DNA of 64,000 nucleotides from Lucinisca nassula (GCA_963580285.1 OY757015.1:129515688-129579687), one strand, 5' to 3'. Counted from the stretch's first letter, positions 30,255 through 41,151 are shown. Translations and numbers: made by a program. The notes: generated by a model from the sequence alone, not told the origin.

Positions 30255-30388
30255 TGGTGTTGAAGGAAATTTGCGTTTACGAAAGGTCAGGTGTTTAAAA
30301 TTGTTTTTCCGCGGGAACACCGTTTTCGTCAACCTGTGATTAAAGATCGGTTTGATAGAAGTGAAATAATACCGAAAGGATGAAACAC
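30255..30388 (+). mobile_element. SINE-D 3' fragment
   Basis: TTTTTCCGCGGGAACACCGT, TTCGTCAACCTGTGATTAAA, GATCGGTTTGATAGAAGTGA, AATAATACCGAAAGG: the diverged 3' half without its tRNA head. Confidence 0.75.
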
Positions 30389-30417
30389 CCAAAATAAACG
30401 AAAACAAAAAGACATTT

Positions 30418-30545
30418 CTGGGGTAAATAACATTTTTTCTTATATTTCTGCTCTAAAATATAGATTGTGGGTACTCGTTAGAACCGCGATTTTAACGAGT
30501 ACCCAAAATCTATATTTTAAAGCACAAATAAGAAAAATATCGTGC
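30418..30545. repeat. PAL-2 MITE, central part
   Basis: GGGTACTCGTTAGAACCGCG then ATTTTAACGAGTACCC, followed by AAATAAGAAAAATATCG. Shorter hairpin than other copies. It lies immediately upstream of the tRNA-Asn locus. Confidence 0.75.
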
Positions 30546-30556
30546 GGCACAATCAT

Positions 30557-30562
30557 GTCTCT

Positions 30563-30613
<51 letters not shown>

Positions 30614-30630
30614 GAGCCCACCCAGGGACG
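30557..30630 (+). tRNA. tRNA-Asn (anticodon GTT)
   Basis: A 74-nt cloverleaf. Acceptor stem GTCTCTG/CAGGGAC with discriminator G, D-arm GGCGCAATCGGTTAGCGC, anticodon arm TTCGGCTGTTAACCGAA with GTT, and T-arm GGTGGTTCGAGCCCACC. A and B boxes are intact and a T-run follows at 30638-30650, which would terminate Pol III. A second, damaged copy with the same 3' flank is at 28034. It may be a real gene or the head of a SINE; the perfect stems favour a functional tRNA. Confidence 0.82.
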
Positions 30631-30855
30631 TATATTATTTTTTTTTTTTATGTATCTATTTTTTTCGCCGGAGCATGGATCAAATATACCAACAATGCTT
30701 GTTGTGCTTACATTTTATTGTTCTTTTAGATACTTAAAGGAACTGGTTACAACGGGGTCCAGTTAATCAAAACTAACTACGTCGTTAATTAGCGTATCGT
30801 TCAAACTTTAATCCACCTCTGATTAACGATCGGCTCGAAGTACGTGAAATAAGGA
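30631..30855 (+). repeat. SINE-D-like 3' module behind tRNA-Asn, copy 2
   Basis: GGAACTGGTTACAACGGGGT, CTACGTCGTTAATTAGCGTA, CTCTGATTAACGATCGGCTC, GTGAAATAAGGAAGG. Collinear with 28108-28345. Confidence 0.75.
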
Positions 30856-30856
30856 A

Positions 30857-30925
30857 GGAACGTCTTCAAAACGACTTAATAGCGTTGATGGGGACGTAAA
30901 ACCGTAGCATAAACAAATAAAACAG
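30857..30925 (+). mobile_element. SINE-B tail fragment
   Basis: GGAACGTCTTCAAAACGACT, AGCGTTGATGGGGACGTAAA, then ACAAATAAAACAG. Confidence 0.65.
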
Positions 30926-31033
30926 GTTCAGGTATCTTAAACACGTTGAGACAATGTATCAGTAATTATGTTTTAAAGAACGTTTCATGAGAACTGTTCA
31001 AGACAGGCCTCCAGGGATGGCCTCTCCAATTCG

Positions 31034-32234
31034 TTAATTATTATATGTCACGGATGCTAATTTGTTCCGGAGATCACCAACATTCATACACCAGGACAGG
31101 TGATATGAGAAGCTGGTCTCAATCTCACACCAAAGAGATAACCTAGCTACACTTTTCTCAGCACCTTCAACTGTGGAAATGATTGTATCGGAAAGGGGAT
31201 TCCAATCTCCAATGGTCTGGGGTATGAAAATTTCGTTGTAAATATCAGTTATGGTAGTAGGGGTCTGAAACGCCAATGAATGGTGATTTCTACAGAGCCT
31301 AGCTGTTGGGGGTGGCAAGGTCATCTCTTGCAGTACCCTTTAGACCTTTGTATAGCAGCATGAGCATACTGTCTCTATCCTTTTCTTGAGAGACTCCCAG
31401 CTTAATTTTCCTAGTTTTCCAGTCATACTCACAGTTTCGAAGCAGTAATTGCTTGCTATCTAGTAACTCTGTTTTAACATTGAGATATTTTGTGTTATAT
31501 CCTCATGTATTGCCTTTGTGTGATGTGAGTGTAATAAAGGGTGTTATGTTATGTTATGTTAACTAGTTTTAATTTCTGCATTGGGTCCCAGATATAACCA
31601 CCGTATTCCAAGATTTGGCGAACAAGTCCTAAATATGCTGTCCCATCTACATATCGAGAACACTGACGAAGGTTTCGCCTCAGGAAATCAAGCGTTTGTT
31701 TGCCTTAGTATACATGTTGCCAATATGTATATTCAATCTCAAATCGTGAGTGGTCGTCAGAGCAAGGTATTGAATGGAATCCGTATTCTCGAGGGCCGTT
31801 TTGTCCGATGTGTAAGAAACCTCAATTTTATTGATTCTCTTTCTAGTCATCTGTTACGGGCTGAAATCCCATGCCCAATTTTCGTGCGTGTCAAAAATCC
31901 TAGTCTATCTATATATCACCGGCCCCGATAGCTCAAGTGGTAGAGTGTCCGCTCCGGGAACGGGAGGTTACGGGTTCGATCCCGGGCCGCGACATACCAA
32001 AGTCGTTAAAAATGGTACTAGCTGCTCCTCGCTTGGCACTCAGATTTACGGGGTAGAGCTAGGACTGGTCGACCCAGTGTCAGGATAATGTGACTGGGTG
32101 TGGTATCATGTAATGTGTCTGGGACATGATACTTCAGTGAGGCAGCACTATAAAAGTGAGCATTGAGCTCCCTGTCGCAACCAGACACCGTCGTGATATG
32201 ACTGAAAAATTGTTGAAAGCGACGTTAAACCCGA

Positions 32235-32274
<40 letters not shown>

Positions 32275-32640
32275 TCTATATATCATCCTGAAGTTTCACC
32301 GAGTCCTCTGAATATCTAATTTCCCGGTAGCAAACACAGTCGTCTTATTTCTGAGTCAATGTCAGTGGAAATATCACTAATGCGCTGAGAGAATAGCAGT
32401 GGACCAAGAACAGTCCCTTGTGTGACATAGACAAAACTGGCGCCCACTCCGAAACTTCACAATTAGTACAACTCGTTGTTTTCTATAGCAAAGAAAGGGT
32501 TGTATCTATTTGAGAGTCTCCCACCTGATGCCGTAGCCAAATTATTTGGATTTTAGGTGCTTATGAGGGGGTGGTGTCAAAAGCCTTCTCAAAGTCCAGA
32601 ATAAATGTGTGTCCATTGAGCGGTGTTAGTATCGCATTCA
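31034..32640 (-). pseudogene. CR1/jockey-like LINE, sister of the 4.8-kb copy
   Basis: The minus-strand C-terminal frame (31034-31324) has LCRNHHSLAFQTPT and IGDWNPLSDTIIS. Rightwards, 31570-31900 and 32280-32640 match the same LINE stretches as 5500-6600. Heavily degraded. It is split by SINE-A at 31919-32272, and it shows the empty site of the 236-bp MITE at about 31608. Confidence 0.82.
31919..32272 (+). mobile_element. SINE-A, full length with 13-bp target duplication
   Basis: Head GGCCCCGATAGCTCAAGTGG (A box) and GGTTCGATCCC (B box), body CTCCTCGCTTGGCACTCAGA, end GCGACGTTAAACCCGAATTC and (AC)n of about 36 bp. Flanked by TATCTATATATCA at 31906-31918 and 32273-32285, so it is a retroposed SINE inserted in a LINE. 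Confidence 0.96.
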
Positions 32641-32721
32641 AAACAACTAAGACATTAGTATTTCTTAGACTTAATGTGGCTTATTCAAAGTCAGACCGCT
32701 AACATTTTTACAAAAGTGAAA

Positions 32722-32955
32722 ACAAGCGTGGTAGCTCAGTGGTTAGTACACTTGCCTGCCTATGTTGCTACAGCCCCCTCTCCCGGTTCGATTCCCGGCA
32801 GCGGTAATACAATTGTGGTGTCCGAACATGCTCCACTGGCATCATTTGCAAGGATGAATGCCACAAAGTACACCATTCTTCGGACCGGGACATTAACTGG
32901 CGCCCCACCATAACACCCGCCTCTGTGCAGGAAAAATCATCCCGTGTGTAGGTTA
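32722..32955 (+). mobile_element. tRNA-headed SINE, other family
   Basis: GCGTGGTAGCTCAGTGGTTA A-box region, CGGTTCGATTCCCGGCAGCG B-box region, then TTCTTCGGACCGGGACATTA and GTTAAAAGATCCCTATCG. No clear tail or target duplication. Confidence 0.7.
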
Positions 32956-32984
32956 AAAGATCCCTATCGTAATTAAAAGACTAC

Positions 32985-33425
32985 ATGGTTACCCTTGTGC
33001 GTCCCCAGCTGGAGTATGCTTCAGTCATATGCGATCCCATACAAAAGGAACACCCATAAGGTTGAAATGGTCCAAAGATGTGCAGCCCGTTTGATCATGA
33101 ATGGCTATGCCAGAAAAACTAACGTCTCTTCCTTGCTGCACAAGTTTGACTGGCAACCCCTTGAACAAAGACTTTCAGTGGCACGCTTTTGTCTTTTTTA
33201 CAAGAGTCAATGGCCTTGTTGCCGTGTCCTTTCTTCATTATATCCAACCCGTAGTCATAGGATTGCAAAGTACTGCAATTCTACGACATTTCGTCAAATT
33301 CATAATCGCAAGGATACATATAAGTGCTCCTTCTTTCCGCTGAAAAGTTTTCTTATACTGTCGTAGCCTATGGAATTGTGCAATCAGATGGATGAATTTT
33401 TTATTAATACCAAAGGTTATGGTCT
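32985..33425 (+). pseudogene. LINE ORF2 C-terminal fragment
   Basis: Encodes QLEYAS-type start (in a shifted frame), then KRNTHKVEMVQRCAARLIMN, SLLHKFDWQPLEQRLSVARF and CNSTTFRQIHNRKDTYKCSF, ending in SFFPL, the usual end of jockey/CR1-like ORF2. A frameshift lies near the VNGLVAVSF segment. A different family from the LINE at 4.8 kb. Confidence 0.85.
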
Positions 33426-34400
33426 TTTCTAGACCTTTGTCCTGAAGACTACGCATGTAGTTATTTTATTTTCGCCGCCTCTGAAACTACTGACCATGGC
33501 TGTTTGAGGAGCCCCCGGGATTGGAAAATGAAAATTGTTCATAAGATCTGGGTCTCATGATCAAGACGTCCTCATGCCCATACCCGGTAAAATTTCGAAA
33601 TCTTCTTTTAGGAAGCTTGAAACTTGGTATGCTACATTGGAAGACCGGATTTGTTGACACGTGGTTTACTTCGCCTTATTCTACGTCAAGATCAAATATA
33701 TTTGAATGGGAAAGTGGCACAACATTGTATTTTTTCCTAAGTTACTTTTCCAAAAACAAAATTAAGACACGCAGTTTCATTTTCACTTCATTGCAGCTGG
33801 TATTAAAGTGTCGCGTGGTGGAAATCGAATGTTTCCCAATGATTCATCTTAGTACAGATTATATTTCTGTTTCAAAGAAACCACTAAGCCAATTTTGAGG
33901 TCTTTAAAAATAAATGAAATACTGCTCAAATAATCATCGTAGAGCGTTATCAGTCCTGCGACGTAAAGTGATGCTCTTTACGAGTATTTATAAAATCTGT
34001 GTCTATTGTTTACCCGTTTCTAAAGGCAGTTTTATGGAAAAAAAACAACAAAAAACAACAAAAAAAAAAACAGATTTAGTCCCACCTAATTAACGTTACC
34101 ACCCGATTAATAATTGTGCAACGATTATCTTGTGTTTGTTTGTTAATCTACATTTAACAAACCGCGTTTTTCATACAAAATGTTCCATGAAAGAAAAGTT
34201 GAAAAAAAGTTGAAAAATTCATTCATAGCTGTTACGTTTATTGATAAAACATGAAACTGCTAGGCTTTCAGCTTTTTTAAAAGCTATCCATGTTCTTATC
34301 TTCTACAATAGTTAATCTTCTTGACTATGACACCTCGAGGCAGTTCTAACGAGTCAATGTGTTCATTTAAACTTTATACTGCTGAATACGACAGGCTTGC
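33426..34400. other. stretch without recognised gene
   Basis: An open frame at 33557-33898 shows no family signature. An A-rich run lies at 34035-34072. Nothing else recognised. Confidence 0.4.
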
Positions 34401-34700
34401 ATTTGCAAACAGTGTAGAATCCAGATCAGATGGCTTCAGATCTTTCTTTCTTTCTTTCTGCTAGTATGTCTAAACCCCCGAGGAGGGCATAAGATGGGTT
34501 CCGGGGAACCAAGTGTGGAAGGGTGTAAGCTGAAAAAAAAGGAAATGAAAGTTGGTGAAATGTGTTTGTACAGTGCGAAAGGAGAGTGTTAGTATAGTTA
34601 AAATGTAAAATAAAAAAGAAGAAGAAGAAGAAAAAAAAAAAGGTCTTTCACCAGGTTAACAGCACTTCTGAACTGCACCAGAGTGGGTAGCGTTACAACA
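34401..34700. repeat. PAL-1 half copy, CTTT run and A-rich repeat
   Basis: GCAAACAGTGTAGAATCCAG then GATCAGATGGCTTC, interrupted at the tip by (CTTT)n at 34442-34460. An A-rich (GAA)n/poly-A block lies at 34605-34640. Confidence 0.7.
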
Positions 34701-34933
34701 TAGGCAGGTAGAACAGGTTGATTTGAGTCTCTGCTGGTCGCACCGGTCTAATTGTTGGTTTTGTCATGCGTCGGCTAATCTGCGTATTAGTGTTCGCTGC
34801 CGGCAATTTCTATGTTAAACTTTTAACCCTTATCCTGCTGAATAATTTTATCAGCCACACCCATATCTGATTATCAGCCAATCAGATTACACGATATGAT
34901 TTTTTCGTTCCAAATTTACAAACTGAATGACAA

Positions 34934-34994
34934 AAGTGTAGATCCTGATCAGATGGCTTCTTCAGAAGCCATCTGGTCTGGATCTACACTGTAA
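34934..34994. repeat. PAL-1 MITE palindrome
   Basis: AGTGTAGATCCTGATCAGAT with GGCTTCTTCAGAAGCC tip and CTGGATCTACACTGT. Flanked by CCTTATCCTGCTGAA (34829) and inverted CAGCAGGATAAGG (35014), an outer inverted repeat of the element. Confidence 0.85.
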
Positions 34995-35034
34995 AGGTAG
35001 AGGTAGCACTAAACAGCAGGATAAGGATTAAGAC

Positions 35035-35625
35035 ACCTTGTTAGCCTGTGACGAACCTGGTCGCAAACTTATCGTGAAGTAGCTCATATATACAGTAGTC
35101 GGAGGATAAGTTAAAGGTGACGCTTAAGACTATACCACCATCAATAGGTGGGACAGGGTTTGACCGTTATTATCGATAAAAATCGAATAGCCACCCTATA
35201 AAATGAACAGAATTAAGACCCTTTACAAGCCAAAACGACATGGTTTAAGTGGTTAGTGTTGTGGTTGTTTAAAATACGAAATGACCATTCGTGGTTCGAT
35301 TCCTACTATTACTTTTTTTTTCTTTTTATCGTGAATCGAGTTCTGCCTTTTCTTTGATGTCCTTTCAAATCGATATTTATTTTTAAGTGTTATTTTTAGG
35401 TCAAAGATTTTTATTATATTTTTTTTCTTCTGATTTTATAATGACGACGCTGGTTCGATATGTAACTTTGTGGGCAACATTCTTTCATGGAAATTGATCT
35501 TGAAATCTTTTCTACAGCCATTCTCCCCTTCTACTGAATCAAGACGGGCAGTTGTCAGTTTGTGTACATGATATCCGCTGGGAAAATGTGGATATGTAAA
35601 CTGATCGGCTCAAAAATGGCTTAAA
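35035..35625. other. stretch with a degenerate tRNA-like segment
   Basis: 35225-35310 has A-box-like TGGTTTAAGTGGTTAGTG and B-box-like GGTTCGATTCC but no foldable arms. Nothing else recognised. Confidence 0.4.
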
Positions 35626-35629
35626 CATC

Positions 35630-35882
35630 ACGTGAACAAGTCCGTGAAATAAACATCCCCTTAAACCCTACTTTATATAGAGAAAACTGGGGTTAACGGG
35701 GGTAAACATTTCTTATTTTTACTCCAAGACATAGATTGTGGGTACTCGTTAGAACCGCCTCAGTGAGGCACCCACAACCTATGTTTGCAGTATAAATAAG
35801 GAAAATATCGGATTTTCACCAGAAAAAGTAGCCATTTTGGAGATGTAAAAAATGCACTATGTCACACGGGTGTGTTATCGTA
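35630..35882 (+). mobile_element. PAL-2 MITE
   Basis: CACGTGAACAAGTCCGTGAA, GGTTAACGGGGGTAAACATT, GGGTACTCGTTAGAACCGCC with the right arm partly deleted (TCAGTGAGGCACCCAC), TATAAATAAGGAAAATATCG, GTGTGTTATCGTAATG. Confidence 0.85.
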
Positions 35883-36059
35883 ATGATATTTTTGACGTCG
35901 GTTGCTTTCAGCTGTGTCCTGGATGGAGTCATATGAAATCAGATCAGCAGACATTATCATTGAGACATGAGACAGACGTTTATAGCTTTGTGTGAATGTT
36001 AAACTTTGAGCTTTTGGAAACATGCATGGATCTAATGAAATCCGTGAAAGAAGTCGTCA

Positions 36060-36655
36060 ACAGTTCGTGACATTGTTTCGTGTTTCTTCTTCTTAGCACA
36101 TAAAAACAGAATTACTGATCTCAGCAGAAGAAAAGGGCATTGCAATATTATAACAATAAAAAGTATAATGTAATATTTTAAGAAGGAAAAAGAAAAATGT
36201 AATAGTGAGGCTGGAACCCACAACTATATAAAGTAGAAAATATTTGACGGGCTGTTAGTCAGCCGTCTTTCCACTGCGCCAGGTTGAATGCCTAACAAGT
36301 AAACGACAAAATAGCGACTTCCAGACTTCTTCTGCCCCCTTGATAAATCCAGCCCTTGAGCCAGCATGCAAACTATCAATCTCTCTCCTCTAGAGAATGG
36401 AACATTCAGACTAATTTCTGAAGGCTGCCAGCTTCTCGACATTGCTCCGTGTTTCTTCTTCTTAACACTTAAAAACAGAATTACTGATTTCAGCAGTAGA
36501 AAAGGGCATTGTAATATATTAAACAATGAAAAGTATAATGTAATATTTTAACGAAAAAAAATATATAATCGTGAGGCTCGAACCCACAACTATAAAGTGC
36601 AAAAGGTTTGATTGACTACTATTCTTTCCACTGTGCCAATTCGAATGTCTACCAG
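36060..36655. repeat. 369-bp-period direct duplication with antisense tRNA-like ends
   Basis: Copies at about 36060-36290 and 36428-36655 share CGTGTTTCTTCTTCTTAGCA, CAGAATTACTGAT and AAAAGGGCATTG. Both end with GAGGCTGGAACCCACAACTA-type sequence, the complement of a B box (GGTTCGAGCCTC). Likely two copies of an old SINE-containing unit. Confidence 0.75.
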
Positions 36656-36968
36656 ATGTTCAATAAAATCACATTATATTGACTATTACCGAAGCTTGCT
36701 TACCTTTTGACAACAGTGGACTATGCCCAATAACAAAAACATTCGCTGACGTCACTGTCAACTTATCCTCCGACAACAGTAGGTGTTCAGTTTGCCGAGT
36801 TGATGATATGATTGGATATCGTCTGGTTCGCCATGTGATTGGTCTCTAGTCCAGGATATACAGACCAACGGAGGGAGAGGGAGATCACAGAAAGTATTTC
36901 ACGTTCATAATTTGGCCAAAAAGTGGGAAAAATGTATTTGATAATCAATGTTACTCGGTCATCGAACT

Positions 36969-36971
<3 letters not shown>

Positions 36972-37046
<75 letters not shown>
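36972..37046. repeat. (GA)n microsatellite
   Basis: About 74 bp of uninterrupted GA. Confidence 0.98.
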
Positions 37047-37048
<2 letters not shown>

Positions 37049-37194
37049 ACATTTTGGAGCTAGTATGTAATTTAAACTTTCTTTTTCAATGTCCTTGTTC
37101 GTCTTTTTTCAAATTCCTTTATAAGTTATAGCATGGAATGCAGGGCAGGACATTTGCCTGGATTGAATCTTTCCTTGTAGGTAGAACTCAGACA

Positions 37195-37670
37195 GTAGGA
37201 GGAAAGCTCGGATGAACTGCTCGGATGAACCGCCTGTTCTTTCGGGAGTTCCCCGGCCATTCTCTTCAGAGATCAGTTCTGAGCCCTATCCTGTTTTTGA
37301 ACTGTATATAAACGACCTCCCAGAAATTTTACAGTCACAAGTTCGTTAGTTTGCAGATGACACCGCAGCTTATTTGACACTGCAGGGCTCTGATGACTCA
37401 GAAAAGCTTTAGAATGATTTGAATATGCTTCAAGAGCGGGAGGACAATTGGGACATGGAGTTTAATCCAACCAAGTGCCAGGTATTGCATAAAACCCGAT
37501 CTCCTCACCCTATTAGGCATAACTATACCATGCACGGATAGACCCTTGACTCGATCGAGAAGGCCCGATGTTTGGGTGTCGAAATATCCTGGGATCTGAG
37601 CTTCGCTCACCAGATCAACAGAATCGCTTCAAACACGCAACAAAAATCTTGGTTTCCTTGAAAGGGACAT
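37195..37670 (+). pseudogene. jockey/CR1-like RT fragment
   Basis: Plus strand in changing frames: SVLSPILFL.YINDLPEILQ, catalytic FADDTAAYL, MEFNPTKCQVLHKTRSP, ARCLGVEISWDLSFAHQIN. At least two in-frame stops (TAG before FADDT, TAG in EKL.NDL). It ends abruptly at a PAL-2 element. Confidence 0.85.
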
Positions 37671-37792
37671 ATGAACTGCTCTTTCTGGCATACATGAGGC
37701 GGCTTATAAAACAATCGTTCGGTACCAGCACGAGTAAGACTCTACAACGTGAAGCCCTTACACTAAAAAAAGCACCGCAAGCGGCGCCATGC

Positions 37793-38078
37793 ATCACGTG
37801 AACAAGTCCGTAAAATGAAGACCCCCCACCCCTAAACCCCACTTTATATAGAGAAAACTGGGGTTTACGGGGGTATTCATTATTTTTCTTATTTCTGCTC
37901 CAAGACATAGGTTGTGGGTACTCGTTAGAACCGCCTCAATGAGGCGGTTCTAACGAGCACCCACATCATATGTTTTGTGCTTTTATAAGAAAAATATGAA
38001 GGCTTTTCATCAGAAAAGTAGCCATTTTGGAGATGTGAAAAATGCACTATGACGAACGGGCGAGTTATCGTAATGTGC
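37793..38078 (+). mobile_element. PAL-2 MITE
   Basis: CACGTGAACAAGTCCGTAAA, GGGGTTTACGGGGGTATTCA, perfect palindrome GGGTACTCGTTAGAACCGCC / GGCGGTTCTAACGAGCACCC (37916-37963), ATAAGAAAAATATGAAGGCT, GAGTTATCGTAATG. Confidence 0.92.
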
Positions 38079-38229
38079 TCGTCTGGTTTTGCATGTTACG
38101 GAGACAAATCAGTTAAATTGCATGATGGAGTTATGGAACTCGTCAAAATATACCGTATTCACCCTAATTACCACACCGTGCGCCTAGCTGTTTTCAAAAT
38201 TGTGTGAAAAAAATCGTAGTGAAAATATG

Positions 38230-39232
38230 TTTCAGAAAAAACAAATCGGAAAAGGGGAGATAATTCAGCCATAACCAACAATATAGTTATGGCCCTTTGT
38301 CAGATTGTAGCTCTTGTGATGGTGAGTATGTGTTCGAAGTTCCATGAAGGTAGGCCAAATATGTTTGGAAATAGGTCAAGGTAAAGGTTTTTGGTTATTT
38401 TTTTTGTAAAATAGGTCAAAGCTCAAAGGCCAAGGTCACAGGTAAAACAAAGGTTCGTATCAGTGAAAAGGTTTTGTCCCAGGGAATATCCTTGTGAAGT
38501 TTGAAGGCTCTGTTACATATAGTATTGGAATGGGAGTAAAAATGTGCATAAAAATCAGGTAAAAGTTCAAGGTCATATGTCAAAAAGTTTGGTATCAGTG
38601 CAAAGGTCTTGTCCCAAGGAACATTCAATTGAAGCTTGGAGGCTCTGTTACAAATAGCATTGGAATTGGAGTAAAATTGTGTTTCAGAAAAAAATCGGAA
38701 AAGGGAAGATAATTCAGCCATAATCAACAATATAGTTATGTCCCTTTGTCAGAATGTAGTTCTTGTCATGTTGAGTATGTGTATAAAGTTTCATAAATGT
38801 AGGCCAAATATTTTTGGAAATATGGTCAAGTTTAAGGTGTTTGGTTATTTTTTTTGTAAAATAGGTCAAAGGTCAAGGTCACAGGTCAAAAAGATTGGTA
38901 TCACTGAAAAGGTCTTGTTTCAAGAAACATCCATGTGAAGCCTGAAGGCTCTGTTACAAATAGTATTGGAATGAGAGTAAAAAATGTGTTTCAGACAAAA
39001 ATCGGTATAGGGGAGATAATTCAGTCTTAATCAACAATATAGTTTTGGCTCTTGGTCAGAATGTAGGTCTTGTCATGGTTAGTATGTGTATGAAGTTTCT
39101 TGAGGCTAGGTCTTTTACTTTTGAAGTTATAGCCAAGGTTAAGTTGTTTTTTTTTGGAACAACTAATACGACGCCAACTGATGACAATAGCTCGAAAGTT
39201 TTTCTTCGAAAGCACAGACGAGCTAAAAAGGA
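38230..39232 (+). mobile_element. TRE 2: long-unit repeat element, 3' part
   Basis: Repeated block GATAATTCAGCCATAACCAA, ATATAGTTATGGCCC, GGTCAAAGGTCAAGGTCACA starting near 38243, 38694 and 38996. It ends with GACGCCAACTGATGACAATA, GCTCGAAAGT hairpin and GACGAGCTAAAAAGG, the same type of 3' end as the element at 17.8-20.05 kb. No 5' hairpin recognised, so probably truncated. Confidence 0.78.
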
Positions 39233-39605
39233 TATACACAAAGTTGAGATGGTGCATAGAAGACCAATCCTTTGGATATGCCACTATTACTCATATTACG
39301 ACAGTGTGACTGCTATGCAGACAAATTTAGGTGTCAGGTCGAGCACAGGAGGGCCGATGCGAGTGTCATCATGCTATACAAGATAGTCCATGGCATTTCC
39401 AGTGTACTTTGAGCAACTTACCTATAGTCAATCCTTCGCCTTCCGCCAGATTCACACTACTGCTAATTATTAGAAATATTCATTCTTTTCTTTGTCCATA
39501 GTTTGTTGGAACAGTTTACTAACTGAGCTTGTCATGTTGTCTACACTTGACCAATTCAGTGTGACTGTTCGGTCCCTTCGCCACCGTCTGCCATAATACA
39601 ACAAA
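39225..39605 (+). pseudogene. LINE ORF2 C-terminal fragment
   Basis: KKDIHKVEMVHRRPILWICH then YYDSVTAMQTNLG, followed in other frames by RRADASVIMLYKIVHGIS and NPSPSARFTLLL. The C-terminal tail of a jockey-like ORF2, frameshifted. It starts at the 3' end of TRE 2. Confidence 0.8.
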
Positions 39606-39695
39606 TTTGTTTGTAACCTGTTTTATATTCTTTACTTGTTCTTTTAACACTATCACCTTTTATTTTTTCTTTTTCTGTCCTTGCATTTAGACTTT

Positions 39696-40175
39696 AATAA
39701 GTTCTGAAGTTAGATCCCTTGGAAGCAAAGAATACACCAAATAAAGGAAAATAGCAGACTCGATTTTATTGAGTCTGTTCATGACCAGTACTGAAAAGTG
39801 CAACACCGACCACGCCCCCTAGCCCCGGCTTAAGCAGAACTCTATTTTCAAAATGATTTAAATTGAACTCAATGATCCCAAAGGACCAGAAAATATAATT
39901 TGCACTATGATGATGTACGGGGAGACGTTTTACGGCCGCCACACGGCACAACACCAGCTGCAGCAAAGATAAATAAGTTCTGAAGCTAGGTCCCTTGGAA
40001 GCAAAGAATACACCAAATAAAGGAAAATAGCAGACTCGGTTTTATTGAGTCTGTTCATGACCAGTACTGAAAAGTGCAACACCGGCCACGCCCCCTAGCG
40101 CCGGCTTAAGCAGAACTCTATTTTCAAAATGATTTAAAATGAACTCAATGATTCTAAAGGACAAGAAAATAAGTC
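39696..40175. repeat. two 200-bp direct repeats, 276-bp period
   Basis: AATAAGTTCTGAAG...ACACCAAATAAAGGAAAATA...GAAAAGTGCAACACC...AAGCAGAACTCTATTTTC starts at 39696 and 39972, with only a few differences. They are separated by about 75 bp that includes TTTACGGCCGCCACACGGCA. No TG...CA ends were seen, so LTRs are not supported. Confidence 0.85.
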
Positions 40176-40290
40176 GCAAACAGCCTCAACGCACATAATC
40201 CTCACGAGCAGGTGCTGCAGTATGGAAAGATATACAATGGTTAGTGTTTTCGCGATGGTTTCCTTCCTGTGATCTTACCGATGTTGATAC

Positions 40291-40682
40291 TAGGGCTGGC
40301 TAATCGGCGCTGAAAAGGTAATCGATTATCAGTCATGTCATTGCGATCTATAATCGATTTAGTAATCGCTATGATTTTGTCAATATTTTACCTGTCTGGC
40401 TTTCTGTCTGAGCATGACTCTTACCATAAGTTGCACTCTACCATAGGTATATTTGAACAGACAGGCCTGTGCAAACAGTGTAGACCCAGATGAGACGCCG
40501 TAGAATGCGGCGTCTCATCAGGGTCTGCACTGTTTGCCACTCATCCAGCTATTTTAGACATAACTTTTGATAGTAAATTGTACCTATCAAGTAATCGATT
40601 AAAAGCAAATCAGAAATGATAATAATTTTTGTGGAATTTATCCATCGAATAATCGATTATCCGATTAATCGTGTCAGCCTTA
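40291..40682. mobile_element. TA-MITE copy 2, inverted relative to copy 1
   Basis: TAGGGCTGGCTAATCGGCGC to CGATTAATCGTGTCAGCCTTA, TA at both borders, 392 bp as in copy 1. PAL-1 core at 40471-40537 with tip GACGCCGTAGAATGCGGCGTC. Confidence 0.9.
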
Positions 40683-40689
40683 GTTGATA

Positions 40690-41150
40690 CCCATCATCCC
40701 TGCAAAATTGAGCGTATCATTTTGCCAGATATATTGCACGTGGTTAATAAAAAAATCAACCGTCTTGAAATCTCTTTCGGACTGTAACCGACAGTGACCG
40801 TGAACTTCTTTATAGCCACTCGGGGTGGTTGGGTGAGGCAAAGGTGACGAATATGCGTCCAAATGCTATTGACATACGGTTGAACAAGGCCTGCTGTCCC
40901 TGTAGCATTTAAGGGTAGAGTGGAGTGTTGCTATTTTATCTGTTTCTACACTTCCATTCATTTCCCCCTTTCTACCCTGTCCCTCACTTTCATTTCCTCT
41001 ACTATCTCTTCTATCTTTTTTCTTCCCAGTCTCACGGGGTGGGGGCGACATAAAATGGCCCACAAGGGTTTATGTGTCGCTAAACCCACAGCAATCAAAC
41101 AAACTTGATAGCCACACAATATTTGTCCCCATACTCTTCTCCACATGTCT
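40690..41150. other. stretch without recognised gene
   Basis: No feature recognised. Open frames on both strands look random. Confidence 0.4.
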
Positions 41151-41151
41151 T

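Noticed and set aside
35225..35310. tRNA gene
   Set aside because: Only A- and B-box-like words; acceptor and anticodon stems do not pair.
36787..37050. Ser-Leu repeat protein frame
   Set aside because: Produced by the (GA)n microsatellite.
39696..40175. Solo LTR pair of a retrovirus-like element
   Set aside because: No TG/CA termini, no primer-binding site and no internal coding sequence between the repeats.
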